This document shows positions 35,601-47,409 of a stretch of DNA of 64,000 bases, piece after piece. A program made the translations under genes and the position numbers. Position 1 is the stretch's first letter. Each line of letters begins with the position of its first letter. A model generated the notes under the pieces. That model had not been told where the DNA came from. It ran no database searches and worked only from the letters and a program-made list of their open reading frames with translations. The stretch is from Armigeres subalbatus (Eukaryota > Arthropoda > Insecta > Diptera > Culicidae): contig NW_026943241.1 in NCBI RefSeq assembly GCF_024139115.2, positions 1 through 64,000 of the forward strand. The letters run 5' to 3'.

Positions 35601-38600
35601 CCTGGAGGAACTTCCGCAGGAATTCCTGGAGGAACTTCCGGAGGAATTCCTTGAGGATCTTTCGGAGGAATTCCTTAAGGAGCTTCCAGAGGAATTCCTG
35701 AAGGAACTTTCGGAGGAATTACTGGAGGCACTTTCGGATGAATTCCTGGTAGATTTTTTCGGATGAATTCCTGGAGAAACTTTTACAGGAATTCTTGGAG
35801 GAACTTCCGCTGGAATTCCTGGAGGAACTTCCGCAGGAATTCCTGGAGGAACTTCCGCAGGAATTCCTGGAGGAACTTCCGCAGGAATTCCTGGAGGAAC
35901 TTCTGCAGGAATTCCTGGAGGAACTTCCGCAGGAATTCCTGGAGGAACTTCCACAGGAATTCCTGGAGGAATTTCCACAGGAATTCCTGGAGGAACTTCC
36001 GCAGGAATTCCTGGAGGAACATCCGCAGGAATTCCTGGAGGAACATCCGCAGGAATTCCTGGAGGAACTTCCGCAGGAATTCCTGGAGGAACTTCCGGAG
36101 GAATTCCTGGAGAAACTTCCGCAGGAATTCCTGGAGGAACTTCCGCAGGAATTCCTGGAGGAACTTCCGCAGGAATTCCTGGAGGAACTTCCGCAGGAAT
36201 TCCTGGAGGAACTTCCGCAGGAATTCCTGGAGGAACTTCCGCAGGAATTCCTGGAGGAACTTCCGCAGGAATTCCTGGAGGAACTTCCGCAGGAATTCCT
36301 GGAGGAACTTCCGCAGGAATTCCTGGAGGAACTTCCGCAGGAATTCCTGGAGGAACTTCCGCAGGAATTCCTGGAGGAACTTCCGCAGGAATTCCTGGAG
36401 GAACTTCCGCAGGAATTCCTGGAGGAACTTCCGCAGGAATTCCTGGAGGAACTTCCGCAGGAATTCCTGGAGGAACTTCCGCAGGAATTCCTGGAGGAAC
36501 TTCCGCAGGAATTCCTGGAGGAACTTCCGCAGGAATTCCTGGAGGAACTTCCGCAGGAATTCCTGGAGGAACCTCCGCAGGAATTCCTGGAGGAACTTCC
36601 GCAGGAATTCCTGTAGGAACTTCCGCAGGAATTCCTGGAGGAACTTCCGCAGGAATTCCTGGAGGAACTTCCGCAGGAATTCCTGGAGGAACTTCCGCAG
36701 GAATTCCTGGAGGAACTTCCGCAGGAATTCCTGGAGGAACTTCCGCAGGAATTCCTGGAGGAACTTCCGCAGGAATTCCTGGAGGAACTTCCGCAGGAAT
36801 TCCTGGAGGAACTTCCGCAGGAATTCCTGGAGGAACTTCCGGAGGAATTCCTTGAGCATCTTTCGGAGGAATATCTGGAGGAACTTCTGGAGGAATTCCT
36901 TAAGGAGCTTCCAGAAGAATTCCTGAAGGGACTTTCGGAGGTATTGCTGGAGGGACTTTCGGATGAATTCCTGGTAGATTTTTTCGGATGAATTCCTGGA
37001 GAAACTTTTACAGGAATTCTTGGAGGAACTTCTTCTGGAATTCCTGGAGGAACTTCCGCAGGAATTCCTGGAGGAACTTCCGCAGGAATTCCTGGAGGAA
37101 CCTCCGCAGGAATTCCTGGAGGAACTTCCGCAGGAATTCCTGTAGGAACTTCCGCAGGAATTCCTGGAGGAACTTCCGCAGGAATTCCTGGAGGAACTTC
37201 CGCAGGAATTCCTGGAGGAACTTCCGCAGGAATTCCTGGAGGAACTTCCGCAGGAATTCCTGGAGGAACTTCTGCAGGAATTCCTGGAGGAACTTCCGCA
37301 GGAATTCCTGGAGGAACTTCCGCAGGAATTCCTGGAGGAACTTCCGCAGGAATTCCTGGAGGAACTTCCGCAGGAATTCCTGGAGGAACTTCCGCAGGAA
37401 TTCCTGGAGGAACATCCGCAGGAATTCCTGGAGGAACTTCCGCAGGAATTCCTGGAGGAACTTCCGGAGGAATTCCTGGAGGAACTTCCGCAGGAATTCC
37501 TGGAGGAACTTCCGCAGGAATTCCTGGAGGAACTTCCGCAGGAATTCCTGGAGGAACTTCCGCAGGAATTCCTGGAGGAACTTCGCAGGAATTCCTGGAG
37601 GAACTTCCGCAGGAATTCCTGGAGGAACTTCCGGAGGAATTCCTGGAGGAACTTCACAGGAATTCCTGGAGGAACTTCCAGGAATTCCTGGAGGAACTTC
37701 CGCAGGAATTCCTGGAGGAACTTCCGCAGGAATTCCTGGAGGAACTTCCGCAGGAATTCCTGGAGGAACTTCCGCAGGAATTCCTGGAGGAACTTCCGCA
37801 GGAATTCCTGGAGGAACTTCCGCAGGAATTCCTGGAGGAACTTCCGTAGGAATTCCTGGAGGAACTTCCGCAGGAATTCCTGGAGGAACTTCCGCAGGAA
37901 TTCCTGGAGGAACCTCCGCAGGAATTCCTGGAGGAACTTACGCAGGAATTCCTGGAGGAACTTCCGCAGGAATTCCTGGAGGAACTTCCGCAGGAATTCC
38001 TGGAGGAACTTCCCGAGGAATTCCTTGAGGATCTTTCGGAGGAATTCCTGGAGGAACTTTTGGAGGAATTCCTTGAGGAGCTTCCAGAAGAATTCCTGAA
38101 GGAACTTTCGAAGGAATTACTGAAGGCACTTTCGGATGAATTCCTGGTAGATTTTTCCGGATGAATTCCTGGAGAAACTTTTGCAGGAATTCTTGGAGGA
38201 ACTTCCGCTGGAATTCCTGGAGGAACTTCCGCTGGAATTCCAGAAGGAACTTCCGCAGGAATTCCAGGAGGAACTTCCGCAGGAATTCCAGGAGGAACTT
38301 CCGCAGGAAGTCCTGGAGGAACTTCCGCAGGAAGTCCTGGAGGAACTTCCGCAGGAATTCTTGGAGGAACTTCCGCAGGAATTCCTGGAGGAACTTCCGC
38401 AGGAATTCCTGGAGGAACTTCCGCAGGAATTCCTGGAGGAACTTCCGCAGGAATTCCTGGAGGAACTTCCGCAGGAATTCCTGGAGGAACTTCCGCAGGA
38501 ATTCCTGGAGGAACTTCCGCAGGAATTCCTGGAGGAACTTCCGCAGGAATTCCTGGAGGAACTTCCGCAGGAATTCCTGGAGGAACTTCCGCAGGAATTC

Positions 38601-39354
38601 CTGGAGGAACTTCCGCAGGAATTCCTGGAGGAACTTCCGGAGGAATTCCTTGAGGATCTTTCGGAGGAATTCCTGGAGGAACTTCTGGAGGAATTCCTTA
38701 AGGAGCTTCCAGAAGAATTCCTGAAGGAACTTCCGCAGGAATTACTGGAGGCACTTTCGGATGAATTCCTGGTAGATTTTTTCGGATGAATTCCTGGAGA
38801 AACTTTTACAGGAATTCCTGGAGGAACTTCCGCTGGAATTCCTGGAGGAACTTCCGCTGGAATTCCTGGAGGAACTTCCGCAGGAATTCCTGGAGGAACT
38901 TCCGCAGGAATTCCTGGAGGAACTTCCGCAGGAATTCCTGGAGGAACTTCCGCAGGAATTCCTGGAGGAACTTCCGCAGGAATTCCTGGAGGAACTTCCG
39001 CAGGAATTCCTGGAGGAACTTCCGCAGGAATTCCTGGAGGAACTTCCGCAGGAATTCCTGGAGGAACTTCCGCAGGAATTCCTGGAGGAACTTCCGCAGG
39101 AGTTCCTGGAGGAACTTCCGCAGGAGTTCCTGGAGGAACTTCCGCAGGAGTTCCTGGAGGAACTTCCGCAGGAGTTCCTGGAGGAACTTCCGCAGGAGTT
39201 CCTGGAGGAACTTCCGCAGGAGTTCCTGGAGGAACTTCCGCAGGAGTTCCTGGAGGAGCTTCCGCAGGAGTTCCTGGAGGAACTTTCGGAGGAATTCCTA
39301 GAGGAACTTCCCGAGGATTTTTTTGAGGAACCTCCGGAGGAATTCCTGGAGGAA
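32617..39354. repeat. 24-bp megasatellite with higher-order structure
   Basis: The unit is GGAATTCCTGGA plus GGAACTTCCGCA, about 280 copies over 6.7 kb. The left 600 bp (to about 33230) is degenerate and the rest is homogenised. A variant block containing GGATGAATTCCTGGTAGA recurs at 34143, 35736, 36961, 38134 and 38759. The segment from about 33235 to 34260 reappears about 1593 bp later. A right-end variant with GGAGTTCCT dominates 39100-39290. Each unit contains GAATTC. Since 24 is divisible by three and the unit lacks stops on either strand, all six frames stay open for long runs. Confidence 0.95.
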
Positions 39355-39614
39355 CCGGGCAAAGTTTGAAGTCGAATTGAAATCAAAATTTGCTGTCATG
39401 ATGTAAATTATTTGATTACTCCAGTTGATCCCGTTTTGTATGGATTAACGGTTAACACAGCAGAAATAAGAGCACTGTGGGATCATACTGAAAACAAATT
39501 CTGCTGTCAATGACTGAAACCTTAACATCTAGTATTATACAACGGACAGGACATTTACACAGCACCCAGTGGAACAGTGGGGAATTTTGGAGAATATTTG
39601 CGGAAATTTTTCTC

Positions 39615-39697
39615 CTTACCAGGGCGGGAATCGAACCCACACTTCACGGCACATGCATCTATACGACTGACGTCGCTAACCGCACAGCCACGAAGCC
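39615..39697 (-). mobile_element. tRNA-derived SINE head
   Basis: The minus strand has an A-box-like GTGGCTGTGCGGTTAGCGAC and a B box GGTTCGATTCC about 45 bp apart, resembling a long-variable-arm (Leu/Ser) tRNA. No cloverleaf acceptor is complete, so this is SINE-derived rather than a gene. Confidence 0.45.
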
Positions 39698-39699
39698 CA

Positions 39700-41260
39700 C
39701 ATTTTTTTTAAGTTTAAATCATGAGATTCTTAATTTGATATCAAAATGAGTATTCGATTCGATTATTCTTATAAGCATTCATAACAACAACAGCATATTT
39801 TGTTTGCAAGTTGCTTTTAGTATTCGTTTATAACTTACTACAGATAATCGACAGCATAATTTGTTATAAACTGAGGAATGCATGTTGAAAATATGTTTCG
39901 ATATCAATTTTAGTTAAATAATAATTGATATCAAATTTGGTTTTCAATATAATCTCAACACCAGAGCTTTATATCAGTTAACTCTCATTTTGTATACCGA
40001 CTTTGCTCAGAGCTGAGCACCTCATAATTAAAAAAAAAATCGTTGGTTCATATCTGTATACCAGTACTCATCAATTGTTTTTTTTTTTTTTCAATAGTTT
40101 ATAATCCAATAAAGGTTTCTCAATCGAAAAATTAGTTTTTTCCGCGTGTTCCAGACTGACACCAAATGTTCAATATGCGCCCATTTTCAAAAGGCTTGAA
40201 AGCTCCTCTCAAAGTGGTTAGACACTAGTCAGTATTTTTCCAAGAAATTTGGGAGCCTTGATCCAAGAGGACTGGGAGCCACCCTCTGAGCGGCTTATAA
40301 GGCGGCAAATGTCATCAACTATGTACATCGATCAATACAGCAAGATCAAGCGCAACAAATTCATTTCGCAAAACTTGCATAATTGTTCCAATTCGAAGAT
40401 AACAAGGTGACTCACAAAATCGGCGAATAACCCTCTCATTGTTGTCAGCCAATTCGCCATCGTCGCCGACTAGTCATCGCTTAGATAATCATCGCCTTAC
40501 CGCCCAACTTCACGGGAAAGCCACGCAGAACCGAAACAAACTCCACGCGGAAACCCACACTTAGTCGCCATTATCGCGTTGCGAATGCCATCGGCTTTTG
40601 CACCGGCCAACCAACCGGCCTATCAACCAAGCGCTGGATCCAATTGGTCTTCCGCGACTTGAGGTCGAGATACGAGAGAGAGAAAAAAAAGCCCACCCCG
40701 GCCAGCAGCATCCGAGTCGAATTCCGTCCCTATCACAGCGAGCACACAATTCCTCTCACTTTCTTCGGCCGTTGCGATTGTTGGCCGGGGTTGGATTGGG
40801 GCCGCACACAAAAACCTAGTCCGCGCTTCAAGTGGACATGAGTCAACCGCGTCGAATACCCCGGACCTTGTGGTAGATACGAACACAAAAAAAAAAGTTG
40901 GCAACTTTTACTTTCGTCGTGGAGATTCCCCTCCCGCAAAACGCAAGCTGCCGTAATAGCAGAAAGAAAGGTATTATGTCTTCGGGAGGAGATTGTGGGA
41001 ATTCACGGCAGACAATTACCTCAGCAATGACGAATTTTGCACAATGCTAAATGGTTGGAGGAATTCGGGTGGAGAATTTGAAGCCGCCTTATTATAATTG
41101 GAATGTGTTAAAGCCTAACAATTATTTGCAATTATTTTTCTCGTGTATTGATTGGATAAGTCTGCCTGGTTTGGCAAAAAACTTTTAAGTAATCGATAAA
41201 TTCATGGATTTGGATTCATGCAATCTTCCGGAAGTTGTCAAATAAAGTTGTTTGGCGAAT
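39700..41260. other. no gene recognised; GC-richer segment 40550-40980
   Basis: 39700-40540 is AT-rich DNA. At 40550-40980 GC rises, with a GAGAGAGAG run near 40670 and an AG/GTATTA splice-donor-like junction near 40970. This could be a promoter or non-coding 5' exon, but nothing proves it. ORFs here show no known domain. Confidence 0.3.
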
Positions 41261-41276
41261 AGTTAAGAGAAGTTTC

Positions 41277-41935
41277 TAAAAGGAGGCTTCCGAGCCTCTT
41301 GAAAGGAGGCTTCCGAGCCTCTTGAAAGGAGGCTTCCGAGCCTCTTGAAAGGAGGCTTCCGAGCCTCTTGCAAGGAGGCTTCCGAGCCTCTTGAAAGGAG
41401 CTGAGCCTCTTGAAAGGAGGCTTCTGAGCCTCTTGAAAGGAGGCTTCCAGAGCCTCTTGAAAGGAGGCTTCCGAGCCTCTTGAAAGGAGGCCTGAGCCTC
41501 TTGAAAGGAGGCTTCTGAGCCTCTTGAAAGGAGGCTTCTGAGCCTCTTGAGGAGGCTTTTGAGCCTCTTGAAAGGAGGCTTCCGAGCCTCTTGAAAGGAG
41601 GCTTCCGAGCCTCTTGAAAGGAGGCTTCCGAGCCTCTTGAAAGGAGGCTTCTGAGCCTCTTAAAAGGAGGCTTCTGAGCCTCTTGAAAGGAGGCTTCTGA
41701 GCCTCTTGAAAGGAGGCTTCTGAGCCTCTTGAAAGGAGGCTTCCGAGCCTCTTGAAAGGAGGCTTCCGAGCCTCTTGAAAGGAGGCTTCCGAGGCTCTTG
41801 AAAGGAGGCTTCCGAGCCTCTTGAAAGGAGGCTTCCGAGCCTCTTGAAAGGAGGCTTCCGAGCCTCTTGAAAGGAGGCTTCCGAGCCTCTTGAAAGGAGG
41901 CTTTCGAGCCTCTTAAAAGGAGGCTTCCGATCCTC
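41277..41935. repeat. 23-bp tandem array with palindromic unit
   Basis: About 28 copies of GAGGCTTCCGAGCCTCTTG plus AAAG. Each unit contains the hairpin GAGGCT-TCCG-AGCCTC. A TCTGAG variant clusters centrally, and a few units carry small deletions (near 41400, 41490 and 41550). The period is not a multiple of three, yet minus-strand frames stay open, giving a 23-residue peptide repeat per three units. This is a satellite, not a gene. Confidence 0.95.
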
Positions 41936-41939
41936 AAGG

Positions 41940-44150
41940 CAGCTTGGAAACAGATTAAGGCGAAAGCTGAACATTGCCCAGGATGGAGATCTTTCAAATC
42001 AGCTCTTTTTGTCACTCGGGGTGCACAAAACCCACAAGTAAGTAAGTGATGACACACTCGTAGTCCATGTTGTCGGAGACGATCTTTGCATTGAGCTTCT
42101 GTTGGTTTCTTGAGCAGTATGTTGTTGGCCCTAGCCGCCGTGATGGGGCTGTCACATTAGCTTCCACGCAAGCTTCAACATAATTTATCTAAACCAGGCA
42201 ATCACATGACGTCTGTAGATTTTCTAATTATCTGATTATCTATCAATTCCAATTCACCATCAAAGAGATACAATTTTTTATTTCAAATCACCGTTAAGCA
42301 CCAGGGTGCAACGACGTCAATACTCTTCACGTCTCCAGCCAAGACACAGTTGAGCGCAATCCATTCACCAAAAAGGCAAATGCGTGCATCAAACCGATCC
42401 AAATGCAAGAGGGCACCCCTTTGCCATTTGATACGCATTTCCTCCACTTTAAACGTACATTTTCATACGATGCGCCCAGGCAGTTGGATCTTGCTTCCAC
42501 CAGTGCGGAAAATGCGAAACCCCTAATTAAAAATGAGATTCAGCGCGGGGGGGAGAGCTCGTTATCTAATGCCCTTGCTTTTTGCTCTGCGGCTTTTTGC
42601 AGCCTGGCGGCGTACAACCACGGGCAACTATCGCACTACACCGAAAGGGTCTTGGCACCGAAACATCCTAAATACATTAGATGCGGTAATCGTGTAGTAC
42701 AAATGAGGGGAAAATCGAAAGTGCTAGAGAACGCGAAAGTTTTTAATTTGCATTCGATTAGATATGGAAAAGTCTGGGAGAAAGAAAATTCCGAATCGGA
42801 TCCATAAACTAAAGCAAGCGGACGCCTCCGCCGTTCAGAAGTTGAAACCTCTTACCCTTAACTTCATCTTCATCGAAGCATAGCTCATTCCTTGGCAATC
42901 ACACATGTCCAAAATAAAAATGAAACCCATTCCAATTATAACGCTGTGGAGAAAATCGGTTATTGTTCAGCGCAGCTTTATTCCGATTCACCATTTATGA
43001 ATGAAGCAGCACCCGAAGCGTTGCTGTCTTTGGTGGGGCAAGATTTAATCGATTCATAATTCCATTATGACGGGGTGGAGCTGGCTCTCTCCCCTTTGGA
43101 CGCGACGACCCAATTACCAACTGGGTCTCCAAGTTAGACCAATATAATTAAGTGCTTACGGCTCACGCGTTTAAAAATACAACTCTAAGGTGAGCAGACG
43201 CCTCACTAAGGGAACATTAATGGTGGATTGGTGTATGGTTAGTATCTACAAGGGGAAACCTAATCATTTGGTTGGGATGCGGGGCACTACCCAAATAGAT
43301 GTGCCTCCCAACTTTCCTTGGGTATGTCCTCTGCAAAAAAAATTTGAAGATTACCGAGCATTCAAATAAATAAATGCACAGTGCGTGATGTGAAGAATTA
43401 TGAACGGAGCCACACATATTTCTTCTGTTTTAACAATATTTTGGGAACGAACATGTGTGTTAATTTATTTCCGCAGTGTGAGTTTGAATTTCACTTCCTT
43501 TTAGATTCGATATAATTTTGGTAATGTAGCTAACTTTCGATTGAGGGTATTTTAAGATGATGATTCATAATTTTTCGCTAGATGAGACATTTGAAATGGT
43601 GCTAAACCTTCCTCCCGAACATGGACACCTACACCTACACCTACCTACAATATATTTGCCAGATTGTCTACATGATATGTACTGCACGGCCATTGTAATG
43701 TGCAAAATGATAAGCCAAGTTACGGTCAAGGAATGATTCCGCTGCTGTAAAATCAACACGATTTGTGTTTGTTCTATGAACTCACGTTGGGCTTCACTTG
43801 CTCAGAATTTGCCTCGAACCTAACTAATTTTTATTTAAAATGGAACAATTGTTCAAAACCAATCCAGCCAAAAATGAAGTAATTATTCAAAACCGACCCC
43901 GTGCTAACTACCCAACCCTAGCCGCCAAGGGTCATAGAACTGCCACATAAATGATCGGGATTAAAAGTGCACTTCCACTCAATCAAGAATTATCGACAGG
44001 AAAAAAAGCCGAGCTGATGGGCCGACAAAGAAAAATGAAGAAAAATTGTTTTAAATGTAAATCAATAGTTACTTGAATATTTCACTGCAAGTGAAACAAA
44101 ATTGATGATATGATGAAACATTATAGGAAAATGGGCAAAATATCGCTTTT
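41940..44150. other. no gene recognised
   Basis: Ordinary-complexity DNA. A 134-codon ATG-initiated ORF at 42403-42807 has no recognisable domain, signal or repeat. There is a CACCTA-type microsatellite near 43625-43645. No transposon ends were found. Confidence 0.4.
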
Positions 44151-44159
44151 TATTGTTGA

Positions 44160-44402
44160 AAAAAATCGACTTCCATGAAAATCCTTGATCGAAAAATCCT
44201 TCATCCTTCGCCGCCACATATCGTTCACTTGCACACCGCCAAAGATGGTCCTAAGCACGCGTTTTTCGAATACTTCAAGTCCTCCTCGAGAATGATCCAA
44301 GTTTCTTATCCATAGAGATCCACCGGTATTATGAGCGTTCTGGGCATGACGCATATGGTGCGAATGTGAATCTCTTCTACTTTTGCGCTCGGTTTCGTCC
44401 AC
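44160..44402 (-). pseudogene. RTE LINE C-terminal fragment
   Basis: The minus strand encodes LEVFEKRVLRTIFGGVQ followed by WRRRM, matching the C-terminal region of the RTE copies at 11190-14450 and 49797-50764. The sequence upstream is scrambled. The fragment is directly cut by the mariner-type element at 44405. Confidence 0.65.
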
Positions 44403-44404
44403 TA

Positions 44405-45341
44405 AAGCTATGTTCATTTAGAATCCGGAATAATAAAATCATCTGTATCTCGGTAACGGATTGACGTACAAATAAGGTTAATACATCAAAACAAGGGTAA
44501 TTCACTGTACTTTAAGGAAAAATTATTGATGCAAATAATTTCTTCGTGTTTCTAGTGAAAATTCGCACCTTTTTCTTGATTCCTCTCATCAAAAGTTGCA
44601 CACCTCCGGAGTCAACTTCCTTGGCACATTTGTTCCACATTTTGGTCATCTGAGTCGCGTCCCGAGCTGTTTTTCCACTTTTTCCACTTTTCTTAAGCTT
44701 CCGCTTCATTACTGCCCAAAATGTCTCGATGGGCCGGAGCTGTGGGCAGTTGCGTGGATTTATGTTTTTATCGATGAAATCTTCGTTATTATCGCGGTAC
44801 CACTGGATGACTTCCCGGCTGTACTGGCAACTCGCCAAATCTGGCCAAAACTTCACGGGACCTTTACGGGCTTTATGGAAGGTCGGCCGCGGTTTTTTGA
44901 GACATTCCTCCTTGTACAGCTTCGAGTCCATTGTCTTATTCGTCACAAACACTTAGATCTATGCCCCACAATTGCATATCTCTTGCCAAAATCATCCGTT
45001 TTTTTGCAAGTTTGTCCAAAAAGCAAACTTAAACTTCGCAGGAACTACTCCTCGTGCCGTCACCATGTAGAATTTTTGGCTAGGAAGCTGTCCGAAATCC
45101 ATTTTGACGTAGGTTCCATTGTCGATGACAGGATTATCAACGTGGGTGTGCAGACTTTTTTTTCTCCTTTCGGCTTCCATCTGGAATAATTTTTGTTACG
45201 CTGCACGAAACTTCGTGAAATTTATACCACAGCAAGTGGGCGTCTAGGTAGACAAACCGCTGTAAAAGAATTCTTGCAGCGGTCACTTTCCGTGCCGCTG
45301 CAATACAATAAATGATTCCGGATTCTAAGTGGACATTGCTT
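44405..45341 (-). mobile_element. ITmD37E (DD37E) mariner-type element, internally deleted
   Basis: Ends AAGCTATGTTCATTTAGAAT and, inverted, AAGCAATGTCCACTTAGAAT, both followed by CCGGAAT. They are flanked by TA at 44403-44404 and 45342-45343. At 937 bp it is shorter than the ~1.3 kb usual for the group. Transposase remains are described separately. Confidence 0.8.
44512..45180 (-). pseudogene. DD37E mariner-type transposase, N-terminally deleted and frameshifted
   Basis: Cut-and-paste transposase of the IS630-Tc1-mariner superfamily. The first part (45180 to about 44992) carries DNGTYVKMDF, which includes the first catalytic Asp region, and QLPSQKFYMVTARG. After a frame change near 44960-44990, the second part (to 44512) shows FWPDLASCQYS and NCPQLRPIETFWA. 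Between the Asp of WPDLA and the Glu of RPIE there are 37 residues, the DD37E signature described from mosquitoes. The N-terminal helix-turn-helix DNA-binding region is absent (roughly 110 residues by comparison with the usual ~340). It cannot encode an active enzyme. Confidence 0.8.
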
Positions 45342-45632
45342 TAGCATGTAGGCTCTTTGTAGGAGGCATTCCGGATTTTTTTTGACGTAGGACTTACGTC
45401 TCTCTTCACTATACCGGGTGTCATTTCAATATTTCTAAATCGACCGCGTTACGCTGTGTTGAAAGATTTTGAATGATAATAGCGTTTGTCCCAGTGAACG
45501 GATCTCTTCGGAAAACCCCTAATCGACAGATCTTAAGTATGCCTTTCATATTCATACTTGATATGACCCGAAAAACTTGTTTCAATAGGCCTAAAACTGT
45601 TTTCGAAGCAAAACATTGACTGCACTGAAACC

Positions 45633-45667
45633 TATAAATATGGGAATCGCTTGTTCCTCGCGTCATT
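45633..45667 (+). promoter_or_regulatory. TATA plus initiator, duplicated unit copy 1
   Basis: TATAAATA at 45633-45640 with TCATT (initiator-like) at 45663-45667, about 30 bp downstream. It precedes a unit that ends in a histone-type stem-loop at 46176. Another TATA-like CATAAAAT follows near 45734. Confidence 0.4.
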
Positions 45668-45689
45668 TGTTCGCTTGATTCTGATGGGT

Positions 45690-46780
45690 GCAGACACCAG
45701 CGAATGAGCTGCCGCTGGGTCTGCTGAGAAGGCATAAAATAGCGCAAAACGATTTTTTTTCTTTCATTCTAACCGGGACAAGCAAAGCCACAGCAGCATC
45801 GATTCGACAGCACTCGCAACTTTTTGCAAAACAGCATCGTCCGCATCATCCGCTTTTCGGCCCGGCAGCGCCGAGGCCACCATCAGCCAAAGCATGCCAG
45901 TACAGCCGCAGAAAATGTTCCAGAAGCAGCCCATTCTACAGACCCGACACCGCAGCAATGCCGAGGAGATACCGGCAGCAGCAGCAGAGTCGAGCCGAAA
46001 CTAGCCGGCATCAATGAAGAGCTGAGGCCGACCGGCATCAGTGTTGAGCCGAAACAAGTTGAAGAAAATCAAGAGAAAGAACTGCAATGTTCTTGAAGAA
46101 ATCGCGTGTGTGTGTTTTGGTTTCGAGTAAAGAAACCCCCTCGGTCAACCAGTTCCCCGAAAGGAGTTAATTTTCGGCCCTTATCAGGGCCAAGAGAGTT
46201 AATAATAATTTTCGCAATTGGGTGGCATTCGTCACTGGTTCGTCGCATGCTGCATTAAGGCAATTCGCATCCCGCTGGTTCCTTTGAAGAAACAGCACAC
46301 GTCAAGCGGATATGCTGCATGAAGACAGCTTTGGTTTTGCGCTCCACCCAGGAGCACCCAGCATCAGCCTTACAGTCCGCTGCAACATGACGCAACAGAT
46401 AAAGATAGAAAATGTATTTCTTTGAAGCAAACGGTTCTTCTGAAAGCCACTGATATATATAATATCAAAGTTTTAAATACCCTCCGCATTAGAAAATGTA
46501 CTTGGGTGTCAAATCCAATATTCTAGAGATAAAATGTTATACGCGAATAGCAGATTTTCAAGATTTTTTATTCCCGTGACATAACAAGAACTGTGACCGC
46601 GAAGTTGACGAAAAACTAGACTTGACCATGCCTTTAAAGACACTTAATATGTCCAAATTTCTCACATAATCTAATTTAGATAAATAAATCAGTGGTAACA
46701 GCCCAAACATTATTATATATAACAGTTTTCGTGAGCAATTTAAAAAAGATATCTCAAAATGAAAAGCTATCAATCGATTT
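45690..46780 (+). repeat. duplicated block, copy 1 (histone-like 3' end)
   Basis: This block is about 80% identical by eye to 47520-48910. Shared landmarks are GAATGAGCTGC, GGCATAAAATAGCGCAA, GGTTTCGA, CGGTCAACCAGTT, the stem-loop, AAGACAGCTTTGGTTT and TAGCAGATTTTCAAGATTTTT. Neither copy holds a long ORF that I recognise: the frames give Gln/Ser/Arg-rich peptides with no histone fold. The two copies may be decayed replication-dependent transcription units or spacer. Confidence 0.6.
46176..46191 (+). promoter_or_regulatory. histone-type mRNA 3' stem-loop (copy 1)
   Basis: GGCCCTTATCAGGGCC fits the replication-dependent histone consensus GGYYYUHHUHARRRCC at every position: a 6-bp stem with loop TATC. 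It is followed by purine-rich CAAGAGAG, as expected for a U7-binding downstream element. Confidence 0.55.
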
Positions 46781-47080
46781 ATATAGAAAAACATTGTTTG
46801 ATACTGTTCGCGCACAAAGCGAACGTGACTGAATGTTCTCCCAAGCTACCAATCCTAAATTTTCCACACTTCCCACCTGAACAGCAATTCTTAGCTCGAT
46901 TGCCTGGCTTGTGGCCTGTACCGTGCGAAAAGTCCCGTTAGGAAATAGACGCCAGCAGCGAGCAACAAAAGAAAGAAGAAGAAGCCCATCACGAACGCGT
47001 CGATGATGACACTCAGCGAACTGGACTATCGAAATTCATAACTGGCGCTTTATGAATCTTCGGCCGATTATCCCACCATC
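46781..47080. other. spacer between duplicated blocks, no gene seen
   Basis: Normal-complexity DNA with an AGAAAGAAGAAGAAG run near 46970. No feature recognised. Confidence 0.4.
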
Positions 47081-47084
47081 AGTG

Positions 47085-47165
47085 CTTCAGTCGATGGGCG
47101 TGTGGTTTACATACCGGCCACCCGACCCCGACGCCCATGGTTCGAATCCAATCTGCCGCACTTCA
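47085..47165 (+). mobile_element. tRNA-related sequence (SINE head)
   Basis: Has a perfect B box GGTTCGAATCC at 47139-47149, preceded by an A-box-like GGCGTGTGGTTTACATACCGG segment. The acceptor stem is not convincing. Confidence 0.35.
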
Positions 47166-47329
47166 CTTTTTTTTAAATGAAAATCATCATTCATAAGGCA
47201 ACATATTGAAATTCATACCGATTCCTTGTGACAAATTTTCATAAGGCGTTTGATTGAAAATCATACGTCCATTCTCCTCAGTGGATGACGCTTTGGCTGA
47301 CAAAGGAACGGGATACAAGACGCTCACTG

Positions 47330-47409
47330 ATTGGCCAACCAATCGGGAAGCAGAGACGATTCAAAAATAAGTATAAAAAAAAAGTGCATTCGCTTACAGA
47401 GCATTCAGT
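47330..47409 (+). promoter_or_regulatory. CCAAT/TATA/Inr promoter, duplicated unit copy 2
   Basis: ATTGG (47330-47334) and CCAAT (47339-47343) lie upstream of TATAAAA (47372-47378). The arthropod initiator TCAGT is at 47405-47409, with its A 35 bp from the TATA box. The architecture resembles insect histone promoters. It precedes the unit with the histone-type stem-loop at 48331. Confidence 0.5.

Noticed and set aside
33313..39301. Very long ORFs (up to 624 codons) of QEFLEELP, RRNSWRNF, CGSSSRNS and RKFLQEFL repeats
   Set aside because: All six frames are open at once because the 24-bp unit lacks stops on both strands. Frames are broken by array indels, and no start context, splice signals or unique domains are present.
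32617..39354. CRISPR array
   Set aside because: The 24-bp units are directly adjacent with no unique spacers, and the DNA is from an insect nucleus.
41263..42057. 264-codon minus-strand ORF over the 23-bp array
   Set aside because: A translation of the satellite that continues into unique DNA only by chance; no independent evidence of coding.
42403..42807. 134-codon ATG ORF
   Set aside because: No recognisable motif, no splice or promoter support; within the range of chance ORFs for this window size. Left unassigned.
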